A stretch of 64,000 bases of DNA from Mesorhizobium sp. 65-26 (GTDB taxonomy: Bacteria; Pseudomonadota; Alphaproteobacteria; Rhizobiales; Rhizobiaceae), in NCBI GenBank assembly GCA_001899205.1, contig MKVL01000010.1, positions 1 to 64,000 on the forward strand. The letters are read 5' to 3'. Numbering within the stretch: position 1 is the first letter of the stretch; every line of letters starts with the position of its first letter. Position numbers and translations under genes: made by a program. The notes below the pieces were generated by a model. That model saw only the letters and a list, made by a program, of their open reading frames with translations. It ran no database searches and was not told the DNA's origin. Positions 33,703-42,440 of this stretch are shown here, piece by piece.

Positions 33703-34440
33703 ATGCAGCCTGACGAAACCTTGCTTCGCCTCGAAGCGGTCCAGAAGCGGTTCGGCGGGCTGGTCGTCCTCAACAACATCGACATCGCGGTCGGCCCCAA
33801 CGAGCTGATCGGGCTGATCGGCCCCAACGGTGCCGGCAAGTCGACGCTGTTCAACCTCATCACCGCCATCTACGCGCCGACGCGCGGGCGCATCCGCTTT
33901 CGCGACCAGGACATTACCGGCATCGCGCCGCATCGCATCAGTCGGCTGGGCATAGCGCGCACCTTCCAGCTGGTGCGCACCTTCCTGACCATGACCGCCT
34001 TCGAGAACGTCATGGTGGGCGCCGTATATGGCGCGGGCGGACGGGTGAAGCACGCGACCGAGGCGGCCAACGCGGCGCTCGAACTGGTCGGGCTGACGGC
34101 CAGGCGCGACATCCGCACCGCGCATATGACGCTGTCCGAGCGGCGCATGCTGGAGATCGCGCGGGCAGTGGCGTCGGAGCCGGCGCTGCTCCTGCTCGAC
34201 GAGCCGATGGCCGGCCTCAACCCGACCGAGATCCAGCGCATGGTCGACGTCATCCGCCGCGTGCGCGCCGAGAAGGGCGTGTCGATGCTGTGGGTGGAGC
34301 ACAAGGTGGACGCCATCATGAAGGTGTGCGGCCGCGTCATCGTGCTCGACCATGGCGAGAAGATCGCCGACGGCGCGCCGCGCGAGATCACCCAGAACCG
34401 CAAAGTCATCGAGGCCTATCTTGGCGAACCGGCTGCTTGA
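33703..34440 (+). CDS. livG: HAAT ABC transporter ATPase (LivG-like)
   Basis: 245 aa from ATG 33703. Walker A GPNGAGKST lies near residues 40-48 and Walker B LLLLDEPMAG near 163-172. The signature is TLSERRMLEIARA rather than a canonical LSGGQ, as is common in LivG-like proteins (LSxGxxR). A LivG-type C-terminal end (EAYLGEPAA) is present. Its last 20 bases overlap the LivF-like start. It energises the LivH/LivM-like permeases downstream. Confidence 0.92.
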   Translation: MQPDETLLRLEAVQKRFGGLVVLNNIDIAVGPNELIGLIGPNGAGKSTLFNLITAIYAPTRGRIRFRDQDITGIAPHRISRLGIARTFQLVRTFLTMTAFENVMVGAVYGAGGRVKHATEAANAALELVGLTARRDIRTAHMTLSERRMLEIARAVASEPALLLLDEPMAGLNPTEIQRMVDVIRRVRAEKGVSMLWVEHKVDAIMKVCGRVIVLDHGEKIADGAPREITQNRKVIEAYLGEPAA

Positions 34441-35143
34441 AGTCAGCGACCTCGACGTCGCCTATGGCGATGTCGGCGCCCTGTGGGGCGTGTCGATCCA
34501 TGTCGATCCCGGCACCATCGTGGCCATCGTCGGCGCCAACGGCGCCGGCAAGACGACGCTGATGAAGGCGATCTCGGGCCTGGTGCGGCCGAAGCGCGGC
34601 GAGATCCGGCTCGGTGGCGCCTCGCTGGTGGGCAGGGCGCCCGAGGAGATCGCCCGGATGGGCATTGCCCATGTGCCGGAAGGGCGCGGCCTGTTCCGGC
34701 AGATGACGGTGCTGGAGAACCTCGAGCTCGGCGCCTTCCAGCCCAAGGCGCGGCCGCGCCTGCAACAGTCGCTGGAGAAAGCCTACGCGCTGTTTCCGCG
34801 GCTGAGGGAGCGCGCGCACCAGAAGGCGGGCTCACTGTCCGGCGGCGAGCAGCAGATGCTGGCGATCGCACGGGCCACCATGTCGGACCCGGCGCTGCTC
34901 ATCCTCGACGAGCCGTCGCTGGGGCTGAGCCCGCTGGTGGTGCAGCAGATGTTCGCGTTGATCCAGACCCTGCACGGCCAGGGCGTCACCATCCTGCTCG
35001 TCGAGCAGAACATCCATCAAGCGCTGAAGGTGGCCGACCACGGCTTCGTGCTGAAGACGGGCGAGCTCGCCATGCAGGGCAGCGGCGCCGAGCTGCTCGC
35101 CGATCCTGAAATACAGAAAGCCTATATGGGCGTGTTGGAGTAG
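34421..35143 (+). CDS. livF: HAAT ABC transporter ATPase (LivF-like)
   Basis: 240 aa. The best start is TTG 34421, inside the end of the LivG-like gene, giving MANRLLEVSDLDVAYG; upstream codons are Arg-rich and unlike the family. Walker A is GANGAGKTT, the signature SLSGGEQQMLAIARA and Walker B LLILDEPSLGLSP. HVPEGRGLFRQMTVLENLELG is typical of LivF. It pairs with the LivG-like ATPase. Confidence 0.93.
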   Translation: MANRLLEVSDLDVAYGDVGALWGVSIHVDPGTIVAIVGANGAGKTTLMKAISGLVRPKRGEIRLGGASLVGRAPEEIARMGIAHVPEGRGLFRQMTVLENLELGAFQPKARPRLQQSLEKAYALFPRLRERAHQKAGSLSGGEQQMLAIARATMSDPALLILDEPSLGLSPLVVQQMFALIQTLHGQGVTILLVEQNIHQALKVADHGFVLKTGELAMQGSGAELLADPEIQKAYMGVLE

Positions 35144-35148
35144 CCTCG

Positions 35149-36042
35149 ATGCTGAACATTCCGCCCCCGGAAATCCTGCTGCAGCTCTCCATCAACGGCG
35201 CGCTGGGCGGCGCCATGTACGGCGTCGCCGCAGTCGGCCTGAGCCTCATCTTCGGCACCATGCGGCTGATCTTCCTGGCGCAGGGCGCGATGATCATCCT
35301 TGCCGCCTATTTCGTACGGGCGCTGTTCTACGGGCTCGGCATCGACCCGTTCCTGTCGCTGCTCATCGTCGTGCCGGTGGGGCTCGGCGTCGGCTGGCTG
35401 ATCTACCAGGGCCTGTTCCGCAGGGCTGCCGCCGAGGAGGACCGCAACATCTCGCTGCTGATCGCGGTGGGGCTGATGTTCCTGGTGCAGAACCTGATGA
35501 CGGTGGTGTGGGGCGGCAACACGGCCGCCGTCGTCACCACCTATACGGCGAGCGGCATCGAGCTGCTGGGCGTGCGCACATCCTTCACGCGCTCCATGGG
35601 CTTCCTCATCGCGCTCGCCGGCACCGGGCTGGTGGTGCTGTTCCTGCGCGGCACGCTGGTGGGCAAGGCGGTGCGCGCGGCCTCCGAGGACATGGAGGCG
35701 GCGACGCTGATGGGCATCAGCCCTCACCGCGTCAACGCCATCGCGTTTGCCATCGGCATATCGCTGGCGGGCGCCGCCGGCGTGGCGGTGGCCACCACCT
35801 TCCCGTTCAACCCCTTCGCCGGCTTCATCTTCAGCCTCAAGGCGCTGGTGGCTCTGGCGCTGGGCGGCATCGGCAATGTCGCAGGCGCGCTGGCCGGCGG
35901 CATCATCCTCGGCCTGATCGAAGCCTATGTGCAGTATTTCATCTCGGGCGGCTGGACCAACGCCATCGCCTATGGCGTGTTCCTGGCCGTGCTGATGTTC
36001 AAGCCCGAGGGCCTGTTCAGCCGGCCCTACAAGAAGGCCTGA
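35149..36042 (+). CDS. livH: HAAT ABC transporter permease (LivH-like)
   Basis: 297 aa, ATG 35149, 5 bases after the LivF-like stop. It has about 8 transmembrane helices; NGALGGAMYGVAAVGLSLIFG at the N-terminus is the LivH hallmark, and ASEDMEAATLMGISPHRV is the ATPase-coupling loop. It forms the inner-membrane channel with the next gene product. Confidence 0.93.
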   Translation: MLNIPPPEILLQLSINGALGGAMYGVAAVGLSLIFGTMRLIFLAQGAMIILAAYFVRALFYGLGIDPFLSLLIVVPVGLGVGWLIYQGLFRRAAAEEDRNISLLIAVGLMFLVQNLMTVVWGGNTAAVVTTYTASGIELLGVRTSFTRSMGFLIALAGTGLVVLFLRGTLVGKAVRAASEDMEAATLMGISPHRVNAIAFAIGISLAGAAGVAVATTFPFNPFAGFIFSLKALVALALGGIGNVAGALAGGIILGLIEAYVQYFISGGWTNAIAYGVFLAVLMFKPEGLFSRPYKKA

Positions 36043-36046
36043 GGCG

Positions 36047-37012
36047 ATGTCGGCGCGCATGCTCAACTGGATCGCGGCGCTCGGCGTGGCCGCGCTGGCG
36101 CTGGCGGCGTTCCTGCCCGGCGCGGTGGACAGCTACGCCTTCTCCTTCCTGTTCTTCGTTTTCCTCTACGCCATCATGGCGCAGGCCTGGAACCTGGTGG
36201 CGGGCTTCGGCGGCCAGGTCAGCCTCGGCAACCATGCCTTCTTCGGCCTCGGCGCCTACACCACCGCGATCCTGTGGAGCGGCAACTATCTCTGGGGCTC
36301 GCTCTACGACGCCTATCCGCGCATCTACTATTTCGACCCGGTGACGATGGCGCTGGGCGGGCTGGTGGCGGCGCTGGCGGCCGTGATCATCGGCCTGCCG
36401 CTGCTTTCCAAGCTGCGCGGCGACTATTTCGCGCTGGGCACGCTGGGGTTCGGCGAGATCGTCAAGGTGGTCCTGATCAACGGCGGCGACTTCACCGGCG
36501 GCGCCTTCGGCGTGGTGGCGCCGGCCGGCACGTTCGACACGCTCTTGCCACACTATCTGGTGGGGCTGGGGTTGATGGTCGGCGTGGCGCTGGCGCTTCG
36601 CCTGCTGATGCGTTCGCGCTACGGCCTGGCGCTGATCGCGGTGCGCGATGACGAGATGGCGGCCTCGGCCAACGGCATCGACACGCTGAAGGTGAAGGTG
36701 GCGGCCTTCGCCGGCAGTGCCTTCATCGCCGGCGTCGCCGGCAGCCTCTACACCTACTACATCTTCCATGTCGGCCCGGATTCGGTGTTCGACCTCAACT
36801 GGATGCTGCTGCCGCTGATGATGACGGTGGTGGGCGGCACCGGCACGCTGTTCGGCCCGATCCTCGGCGCCTTCGTGATGTACGCGGTCTTCGACCTCGC
36901 GCGCATCGCGGTGCCGGACTACCACCCCGTGATTTCGGGGCTGACGATCATCCTGGCGATGCTGTTCCTGCCGAAGGGGCTGATGCGGGTGAGGGGGAGG
37001 CGGGTGGCTTGA
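36047..37012 (+). CDS. livM: HAAT ABC transporter permease (LivM-like)
   Basis: 321 aa, ATG 36047, 4 bases after the LivH-like stop. About 9-10 transmembrane helices; the LivM core AGFGGQVSLGNHAFFGLGAY is seen near residues 54-73 and VRDDEMAASANGIDTLKVK is the coupling loop. It closes the transporter operon, which converges on the minus-strand polyamine cassette after a 187-base gap without a clear terminator. Confidence 0.93.
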   Translation: MSARMLNWIAALGVAALALAAFLPGAVDSYAFSFLFFVFLYAIMAQAWNLVAGFGGQVSLGNHAFFGLGAYTTAILWSGNYLWGSLYDAYPRIYYFDPVTMALGGLVAALAAVIIGLPLLSKLRGDYFALGTLGFGEIVKVVLINGGDFTGGAFGVVAPAGTFDTLLPHYLVGLGLMVGVALALRLLMRSRYGLALIAVRDDEMAASANGIDTLKVKVAAFAGSAFIAGVAGSLYTYYIFHVGPDSVFDLNWMLLPLMMTVVGGTGTLFGPILGAFVMYAVFDLARIAVPDYHPVISGLTIILAMLFLPKGLMRVRGRRVA

Positions 37013-37199
37013 TGCGGTTGGCATGGGAGGTGGTCGGCGGCCAAGATCGATGCGGGAGGGATATCCGGGAGGGCTGGCCGAGCGGGGTGGGTTGTGAAGG
37101 GCTGAAATCGGGCCGGAACCGGATAACGGCCTTCGGAAAGAGGTCGTGCTGTTTTGCCTAGGGATTCAGGGATCGGGCAACGGCCAATTGCATGTAGGT

Positions 37200-37574
37200 C
37201 TATCCGCGTCGGTGCTCCGTTATCCTCGTACTGCCGGGCGAGAACCAAGCTTCCAGCTCAGGCAAGGCGCCTCGCGGGTCGCAACTTCCGCACATGAAAA
37301 TGTCGAGGGCCGCATAGCCGGTCTCGGGCCAGGTGTGGATGCTGATATGGGACTCGGCGAGCAAAGCGACACCGGTGATGCCACCGCTCTCGCCGAAATT
37401 GTGCAGCATGACGTGCAGCACCGTGGCGCCGCAGGCGGCAGCCGCCTCACGCAACACGTGCTCGATCCCCTCGGCATTCCGCAAGCCGCGGCACCCCCAG
37501 AAGTCGACAAGCAGATGCAGACCGGGGGCGAAAGGCTGCGCGTCCTGTATCTGACCGGTGATTTTGGTATCCAT
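37200..37574 (-). CDS. speD: S-adenosylmethionine decarboxylase proenzyme
   Basis: 124 aa from ATG 37574. Prokaryotic class 1B type: self-cleavage between E74 and S75 (LLAESHISIHTWPE) gives the pyruvoyl group. H80 and C95 keep the spacing of the catalytic His and Cys in Thermotoga SpeD. It makes decarboxylated AdoMet, the aminopropyl donor. It is the last gene of the nine-gene minus-strand cassette, and its ATG overlaps the upstream stop as TGATG. With the SpeE-like protein it suggests aminopropyl transfer within this cassette. Confidence 0.95.
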   Translation of the reverse strand: MDTKITGQIQDAQPFAPGLHLLVDFWGCRGLRNAEGIEHVLREAAAACGATVLHVMLHNFGESGGITGVALLAESHISIHTWPETGYAALDIFMCGSCDPRGALPELEAWFSPGSTRITEHRRG

Positions 37575-38698
37575 CAGGAGCGCCCCGGTTCTTGGGCGAA
37601 CAGCACCCGTTTCCAATTTGTATCCTTTGTCTGCATGCGCCAGATAAAGGCATCGAGGATGTAGTGGGTGGCCTGAGGCAGGGCGAGCAGCGGTGCCAGC
37701 CAGATCAGCGCCGCCGATGAGCCGAGCGACGGCAGGATAGCGAAGACGCCGAAGAGACCGCCATGCTCACGCCAGACGAAACCGTCCCACAACCCCTCTT
37801 CCAGATAGGCAAGGCCGAAGAGAGCGGCGATGTAGACAGGCACCGCTTGCCAGGTGAACAGATGCGCGATCCACGGCGCCATGAAAGAGCTGCGCCCTCG
37901 CTGCAGCCAAGTCTGGTTGCGGCCGTAGCCCCAGATCAGCGCGATGTAGGGGATGCCATGGGCGATGATGTTGGTGCCCGTGAAGACGAGGTCGTTGTCG
38001 AACAGCACGATGCCGATGAACCAGGACGTCGCGGTGCCGACGAGCAGCAGATTGCGCGGCAGGTTGAATCCGGTGCCGCGGCGCAGCAGCGCGGCCTCCT
38101 TGAGCACATAGGCGACCAGGATCGTGCCGTAGGCGATGCCGGCAAGGGTGGCGAGCAATGGCAGGTCGAGGCGTACGAAATCACCTTCCACGAACCAGGA
38201 GAACTGCCGCTGGTGGCAATGCCAGTAGATCAGCGGATAGATCGTGGCGCCGTAGATGGCCGCCTTGTCGATGCGACGGAAGAGCAGTGGCAGGCCGTGC
38301 TCCCGGCGGGCGTAGATCATCATGAACCCGTACTGCTGGCGCACGAAATGGAACACTGCGGCATAGGCGAGCACACGCCAGAAGACCAGGCTGCCGCACC
38401 AGTAGAGAAGGCAACCACCCAGCCAGGCCAGCAGCGGCGTCAGGCCATAGAGCCAGGGCCGCGCACTCAATTCGGCGCGGTCGAGATAGGTACGGAAGAG
38501 AGTCGAATAGACGTGGGCAACGTCAACGCCGACCACGAGTATCAGCCAGACCCAGGGCGGCGTCTCGCCCACCGTGGCGCCGGATAGGGACCAGGCCAGC
38601 GCGGCCAGCGTCACCGCCAGTGCCGGGGCGAGGATGAAGCCCAGATCGAAGCGGGCGGAGAATATCCAGGGTTGCTTCTCGAGGAGGGAATGCACCAT
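37574..38698 (-). CDS. Histidine-rich polytopic membrane protein of unknown function
   Basis: 374 aa from ATG 38698; the frame stays open to 39208 but that part is the shadow of the FAD gene. About 9-10 membrane helices. Conserved-looking histidines lie at membrane borders: DVAHVYSTLFRTYLD, FHFVRQQYGF, WHCHQRQFSWF, NIIAHGIPY and ATHYILDAFIWR. Such a pattern recalls membrane metal or heme enzymes, but no family is recognised. It is coupled by TGATG overlaps to both the FAD oxidoreductase and speD, so it likely takes part in the same membrane-bound chemistry. Confidence 0.8.
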   Translation of the reverse strand: MVHSLLEKQPWIFSARFDLGFILAPALAVTLAALAWSLSGATVGETPPWVWLILVVGVDVAHVYSTLFRTYLDRAELSARPWLYGLTPLLAWLGGCLLYWCGSLVFWRVLAYAAVFHFVRQQYGFMMIYARREHGLPLLFRRIDKAAIYGATIYPLIYWHCHQRQFSWFVEGDFVRLDLPLLATLAGIAYGTILVAYVLKEAALLRRGTGFNLPRNLLLVGTATSWFIGIVLFDNDLVFTGTNIIAHGIPYIALIWGYGRNQTWLQRGRSSFMAPWIAHLFTWQAVPVYIAALFGLAYLEEGLWDGFVWREHGGLFGVFAILPSLGSSAALIWLAPLLALPQATHYILDAFIWRMQTKDTNWKRVLFAQEPGRS

Positions 38699-40350
38699 CA
38701 CAGCACCGTCTCGAAGGGATGGCCCAAATAGGCCATGGCGTTCTCGGCCGCGCGAACCCCATGCGTGTAGGCCTCCTCGAAGATGGAGATGCCGCTCATA
38801 TCCGAGTGGGCGGTGAAGACGGGCGGCTTCTGTACGAGACCCGCGCGCCGCCGAGCGCCCCAGATGAAGCCAGGCACCGGCCGGATCATCGCATGCCCCC
38901 AGACCCAGACGTCGATCCGCCTGACATGGCCTTCGAGCTCGGGATGAACGGCGAGAAGCTCTTTGAGGAAGATGTCCTGCCAGTCCTTCAGCGCTCGCCC
39001 GAAGGCCTCCCTGCGCGCCTCCTCCGGCGGCAGGTGGCTGAGCGGCCAGTAATAGGTCAAAACCGTCCTCGTGGGACGCATCTGCGTGATCTGGTGGGTG
39101 GCCACGACATAGCCGAGCAAGGGGCTGTCGAACACGACATTGTCCCAGCTTAAACCGGCCCCTTTGCCTCCCGGCAGGCTGTCGAGCGTTATATTGGCCA
39201 CCGCCCACGGCGCATAGGAAAAGCCGGCCGCGAGATCAGCATCTTTCATCAGCCGCGCGGTGACGAAATGGGGGGTCGCCAGCACCGCCGCCTTCGCCTG
39301 GACGCGGAAGGTCTTGTCCTCGGCCGCATCCCAGACGTCGACCGTCACGCCCGCATCGCCGGTTTCGACTCCAAAGGCCAGCGATCGCGGGCGGGCGCGC
39401 TGACCGATGATTTCGGCGAGGCGGTGCGCGAGATAGCCGTTGCCTTCCGGCCAGGTGACCAGTCCCTGCTCATCGGCATCAGCCGCCTTGCCGTTGCGGG
39501 AGGCGAAATAGTGGACACCGGCCCAGGCCGAGACATCTTTCGAACGCGCGCCGTAGTCGTCGCGACAGCAGTAGTCGACATACCAGGCAAGCGCTGGCGA
39601 GCGATATCCCTCGCGCTCCATCCACTCCGTCATGGTGACGGCGTCGAGCGCCACCAGGTCGGCGTCCTGTGAACTCAGGTCGAGCGGGATGGCGAAGGCG
39701 CGCCGGCCGTCGCTGCCGACGCGCCGCCGAAACTCGCGCATCGTGGCGAAGAAACGCGCGGTCTCCTCGTCCTCCTGCGCGGTGAGGCCTATCGCAGGCA
39801 CCAGGCCGTCCTGCCAGCGCCCATAGCGGTAGAGGCGCTCGGAAGGGTCGGCGCACAGCGCGTATTCGTCGTAGATCGGTGCTCCCGTGGGGCCATGTCC
39901 GGTGATGATGCCGAAATCCTCGAACAATGCCTGTACTGCCCTGGCTTCCCGGGTGAGCAACGGCACGTAGTGAGCTCCCCAGGGAAAGGCGCAGACCTCA
40001 TTGCGCCCGCTGGCGGCATTGCCGCCGGGAGCGGCTTCGAGATCGAGCAGCAGGAAATCGTCATAGCCAGACTTGGCAAGGCGATAGCCGGCGCCCAGGC
40101 CCGCTACGCCGCCGCCTACGATGACGACGCCGGTTTGACGCATCTCGGCCGGTGCGGCGAAGGCGCCGCCGCGCAGCCTGTGGCCAATGGTGGAGGAGGC
40201 GCCGACGAGTTCACCGGGCACCGCGCCCTCCGTCCCGTTGTCGGCCAGCACTTTTCCCGCCAGAAGTTCTCCGCCGGCCAGCCCCGCGCCGGCTAGTCCG
40301 AGCGAAGCGGCTCCGAGAGCCAGGAACTGCTTGCGCGTGATCCGGCTCAT
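38698..40350 (-). CDS. Exported FAD-dependent oxidoreductase (amine-oxidase-like)
   Basis: 550 aa. The N-terminus TRKQFLALGAASLGLAGAG looks like a Tat-type or lipoprotein-like export signal with an RK pair. The FAD loop GGGVAGLGAGYRLA follows at about 79-92, then GGNAASGRNEVCAFPWGAHY; a C-terminal dinucleotide-fold end near SGISIFEEAYTHGVRAAENAM completes a NAD(P)-binding-like/flavin amine oxidase plan. It would act outside the cytoplasm on a polyamine-like substrate; that is inferred from the flanking speD and speE-like genes. It is coupled to the downstream membrane protein by TGATG at 38698. A 150-base gap separates it from the SpeE-like gene. Confidence 0.82.
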   Translation of the reverse strand: MSRITRKQFLALGAASLGLAGAGLAGGELLAGKVLADNGTEGAVPGELVGASSTIGHRLRGGAFAAPAEMRQTGVVIVGGGVAGLGAGYRLAKSGYDDFLLLDLEAAPGGNAASGRNEVCAFPWGAHYVPLLTREARAVQALFEDFGIITGHGPTGAPIYDEYALCADPSERLYRYGRWQDGLVPAIGLTAQEDEETARFFATMREFRRRVGSDGRRAFAIPLDLSSQDADLVALDAVTMTEWMEREGYRSPALAWYVDYCCRDDYGARSKDVSAWAGVHYFASRNGKAADADEQGLVTWPEGNGYLAHRLAEIIGQRARPRSLAFGVETGDAGVTVDVWDAAEDKTFRVQAKAAVLATPHFVTARLMKDADLAAGFSYAPWAVANITLDSLPGGKGAGLSWDNVVFDSPLLGYVVATHQITQMRPTRTVLTYYWPLSHLPPEEARREAFGRALKDWQDIFLKELLAVHPELEGHVRRIDVWVWGHAMIRPVPGFIWGARRRAGLVQKPPVFTAHSDMSGISIFEEAYTHGVRAAENAMAYLGHPFETVL

Positions 40351-40500
40351 GGCAAGGCCGCCCCGGTGCTTCGGTCTTCAGATCGGCCTGTCGGCGCCGG
40401 CGCGCTGGCCACCGCCCGCCGCCGCCCGGCCGGCATCACTGGATGCGCCGGGCCCGAGGGAGGCCGTTCCATGTTGGTCGCAAGGCCGGCGTTCCGGCTC

Positions 40501-42012
40501 CTAATAGATGAGGTAGTCACCCCACTCCTCGTCGAAATAGCGCACCAGCGGCTGGTCGTCGAGCCGCTGTATGGCGGTGGCGACATGCGCCATGTCGGGC
40601 GGAAACTGGAACATCGCCCTCATGGTCGGCAGGTCGAGGAAGCGCAGCCCTTCGGGCAGGTGCTCCGGCACCCGATAGGGCGAGAAGGAACCGATGATGA
40701 AACCCCACTCGCCGAAGGACGGCACGAAGAGGTGATAGGCGGCGGTCTGGTAGCCGGCTGCCGCCAGCGTGTTGTCGACGCACCAGAAGGATTTGCGCGC
40801 GACCAGCGGCGACGTGCTCTGGATCACCACGATGCCGTCATCGTTCAGCGCCGACCTCAGTTGGCGGTAGAAAGTGAGCGAGTACAGTTTGCCTATCGAG
40901 AAATTGGAAGGGTCCGGCAAGTCGATGATCACGACGTCGAACCGGGTATCGGCCGGCCTGCGTTCCCGAAGCCAGAGGAAGGCATCGGCATTGACGAGCG
41001 TCAGCTTGGATGAGGACAAGGCTCCGCCATTGAGCTCCGTCATCAGTTCGTTGCTGGAGAACAGGCGCGTCATGGCGGGGTCGAGATCGACCATGGTCAC
41101 TGCCTCGACCGCCGGATATTTCAAGACCTCGCGCAAGGCCAGGCCGTCGCCGCCGCCGATGATCAGCACCTTGCGCGGCGCCTTCAGCGCGCTCATCGCC
41201 GGATGCACCAGCGCCTCGTGGTAGCGATATTCGTCCAGCGACGAGAATTGCAGGTTCGAATTGAGGAACAGACGGATGTCGCGCTGCTGGCGGGTGACCA
41301 CGATGCGCTGATACGGCGTTGATTCAGCGAAAATCACCGTGCCGGGATAGATGCTCGCCTCCGAGATCGACTGGATGCGTTCCGACCAGATGAAGCCGGC
41401 GCCGAGCAGCGCCAGCACGCCGAAGGCAGCGACCTTGTGCGCGCCACGCCGGGGTATCGAGTCGGCTTTGATGGCATAGAGCATCCAGATCGCCACCATG
41501 GTGTTGAGGATGCCGAACAGGAAGCCGGAGCGGATCAGGCCGAGATGCGGCACCAGCACCATGGGAAAGAGCAGCGAGGCGAAGAGAGCGCCGATATAGT
41601 CGAAGGTGAAGACCTTGGAGACCAGGTCCTTGAAGGCCAGCCGTCCTTCCAGAATGCGCAGCAGCAGCGGAATTTCGATGCCGACCAGCATGCCCGTCAC
41701 GCCGACCAGGAAATAGAGCCAGAAGCGGAAGGAGGCGACCTGGTCAAACAACACGAAGAGCGCGGCGGCCGAGGATCCGCCAATCGCCCCGATCATGAGC
41801 TCTATGCGAACGAAATGGGCGAGCAGGTTGCGCTCGATATAGCGCGAGAGCCACGACCCCACGCCCATGGCGAAGAGATAGGTGCCGATGATGGTGGAGA
41901 ATTGCGTGACGGAATCGCCGAGCAGGTAGCTCGCCAGCGTACCGGCGATCAATTCGTAGACCAGCCCGCAGGTCGCGATGACGAAGGCTGAAAAGAGGAG
42001 CAGGATTTCCAC
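40501..42012 (-). CDS. speE: Polyamine aminopropyltransferase with N-terminal membrane domain
   Basis: 503 aa. Residues 1 to about 220 form about 7 transmembrane helices (GLVYELIAGTLASYLLG, LVGIEIPLLLRI). Residues 230-503 are a spermidine-synthase domain: YRYHEALVHPAM, the AdoMet-type loop LIIGGGDGLALREV, and the catalytic-aspartate region IIDLPDPSNFSIGKLYS. It transfers the aminopropyl group of decarboxylated AdoMet to an amine acceptor, here at the inner membrane. The speD gene is three genes downstream. The membrane fusion is a known SpeE variant. The acceptor may not be putrescine, given the surrounding genes. Confidence 0.93.
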   Translation of the reverse strand: MEILLLFSAFVIATCGLVYELIAGTLASYLLGDSVTQFSTIIGTYLFAMGVGSWLSRYIERNLLAHFVRIELMIGAIGGSSAAALFVLFDQVASFRFWLYFLVGVTGMLVGIEIPLLLRILEGRLAFKDLVSKVFTFDYIGALFASLLFPMVLVPHLGLIRSGFLFGILNTMVAIWMLYAIKADSIPRRGAHKVAAFGVLALLGAGFIWSERIQSISEASIYPGTVIFAESTPYQRIVVTRQQRDIRLFLNSNLQFSSLDEYRYHEALVHPAMSALKAPRKVLIIGGGDGLALREVLKYPAVEAVTMVDLDPAMTRLFSSNELMTELNGGALSSSKLTLVNADAFLWLRERRPADTRFDVVIIDLPDPSNFSIGKLYSLTFYRQLRSALNDDGIVVIQSTSPLVARKSFWCVDNTLAAAGYQTAAYHLFVPSFGEWGFIIGSFSPYRVPEHLPEGLRFLDLPTMRAMFQFPPDMAHVATAIQRLDDQPLVRYFDEEWGDYLIY

Positions 42013-42049
42013 GGAAGCGCCCTACGCCAATGCGCCGGAGGGTCGCTTG

Positions 42050-42277
42050 TCAGCCATGAATGGCCGAGGCGATGATGAGGGCGACGCCGATCACCACGGC
42101 CCCCAGGAAGATCGCCAGCGCCACGTTCTGCTTCTCGCAGATCTCCTTCCAGACCTGTACCTTCGGGGTCAGCAGGTCAAGCAGCACGAAGGCAACGACG
42201 AACACCGCGAGGCCAATGCTGGAATAGACCAGAGAGGCAACGACGTATTTCAGATCGATCAGGCCGGTCACATCCAT
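42050..42277 (-). CDS. DUF350 small membrane protein
   Basis: 75 aa with two predicted membrane helices (residues 12-34 and 51-71). LVYSSIGLAVFVVAFVLLDLLTPK is cut by a short polar loop, then EKQNVALAIFLGAVVIGVALII, the DUF350/YjfL pattern. In E. coli the related yjfL lies in yjfIJKLMC beside a PspA-like protein and a glutathionylspermidine-synthase-like ATP-grasp enzyme, another polyamine link. It is 37 bases upstream of the SpeE-like gene and could act as a small channel or scaffold. Confidence 0.88.
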   Translation of the reverse strand: MDVTGLIDLKYVVASLVYSSIGLAVFVVAFVLLDLLTPKVQVWKEICEKQNVALAIFLGAVVIGVALIIASAIHG

Positions 42278-42286
42278 TGAAGCCCC

Positions 42287-42424
42287 CTATTTGTGATATG
42301 CATTGACGCCACGGCTTGCGGCCTGCTTGCCGGCGAGCATCGCGGTCACGGCATAGCCGTTGAAGTTTGCCGCCGACATCGTGAGCACGACGAGGGCGGC
42401 ATAGACCATCTGCAGCTTGCTCAT
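42287..42424 (-). CDS. 45-aa predicted membrane peptide in the polyamine cassette
   Basis: The frame runs from ATG 42424 to TAG 42289-42287, with AGGGG about 6 bases upstream. It starts MSKLQMVYAALVVLTMSAAN, a single hydrophobic helix, then NFNGYAVTAMLAGKQAASRG and a basic end. It lies 9 bases before the DUF350 gene and 16 after the DUF4178 gene, filling the gap exactly as a gene would. No family is recognised. The tight spacing, ribosome binding site and helix support a real gene. Confidence 0.7.
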   Translation of the reverse strand: MSKLQMVYAALVVLTMSAANFNGYAVTAMLAGKQAASRGVNAYHK

Positions 42425-42440
42425 GTTTTCCCCTCTCGCA

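Noticed and set aside
40347-40473. 41-codon minus-strand frame in the gap between the SpeE-like and FAD genes
   Set aside because: It overlaps the FAD gene start as a normal operon gene would, but lacks a ribosome binding site and is Pro/Arg/Ala-rich, like a shadow frame.
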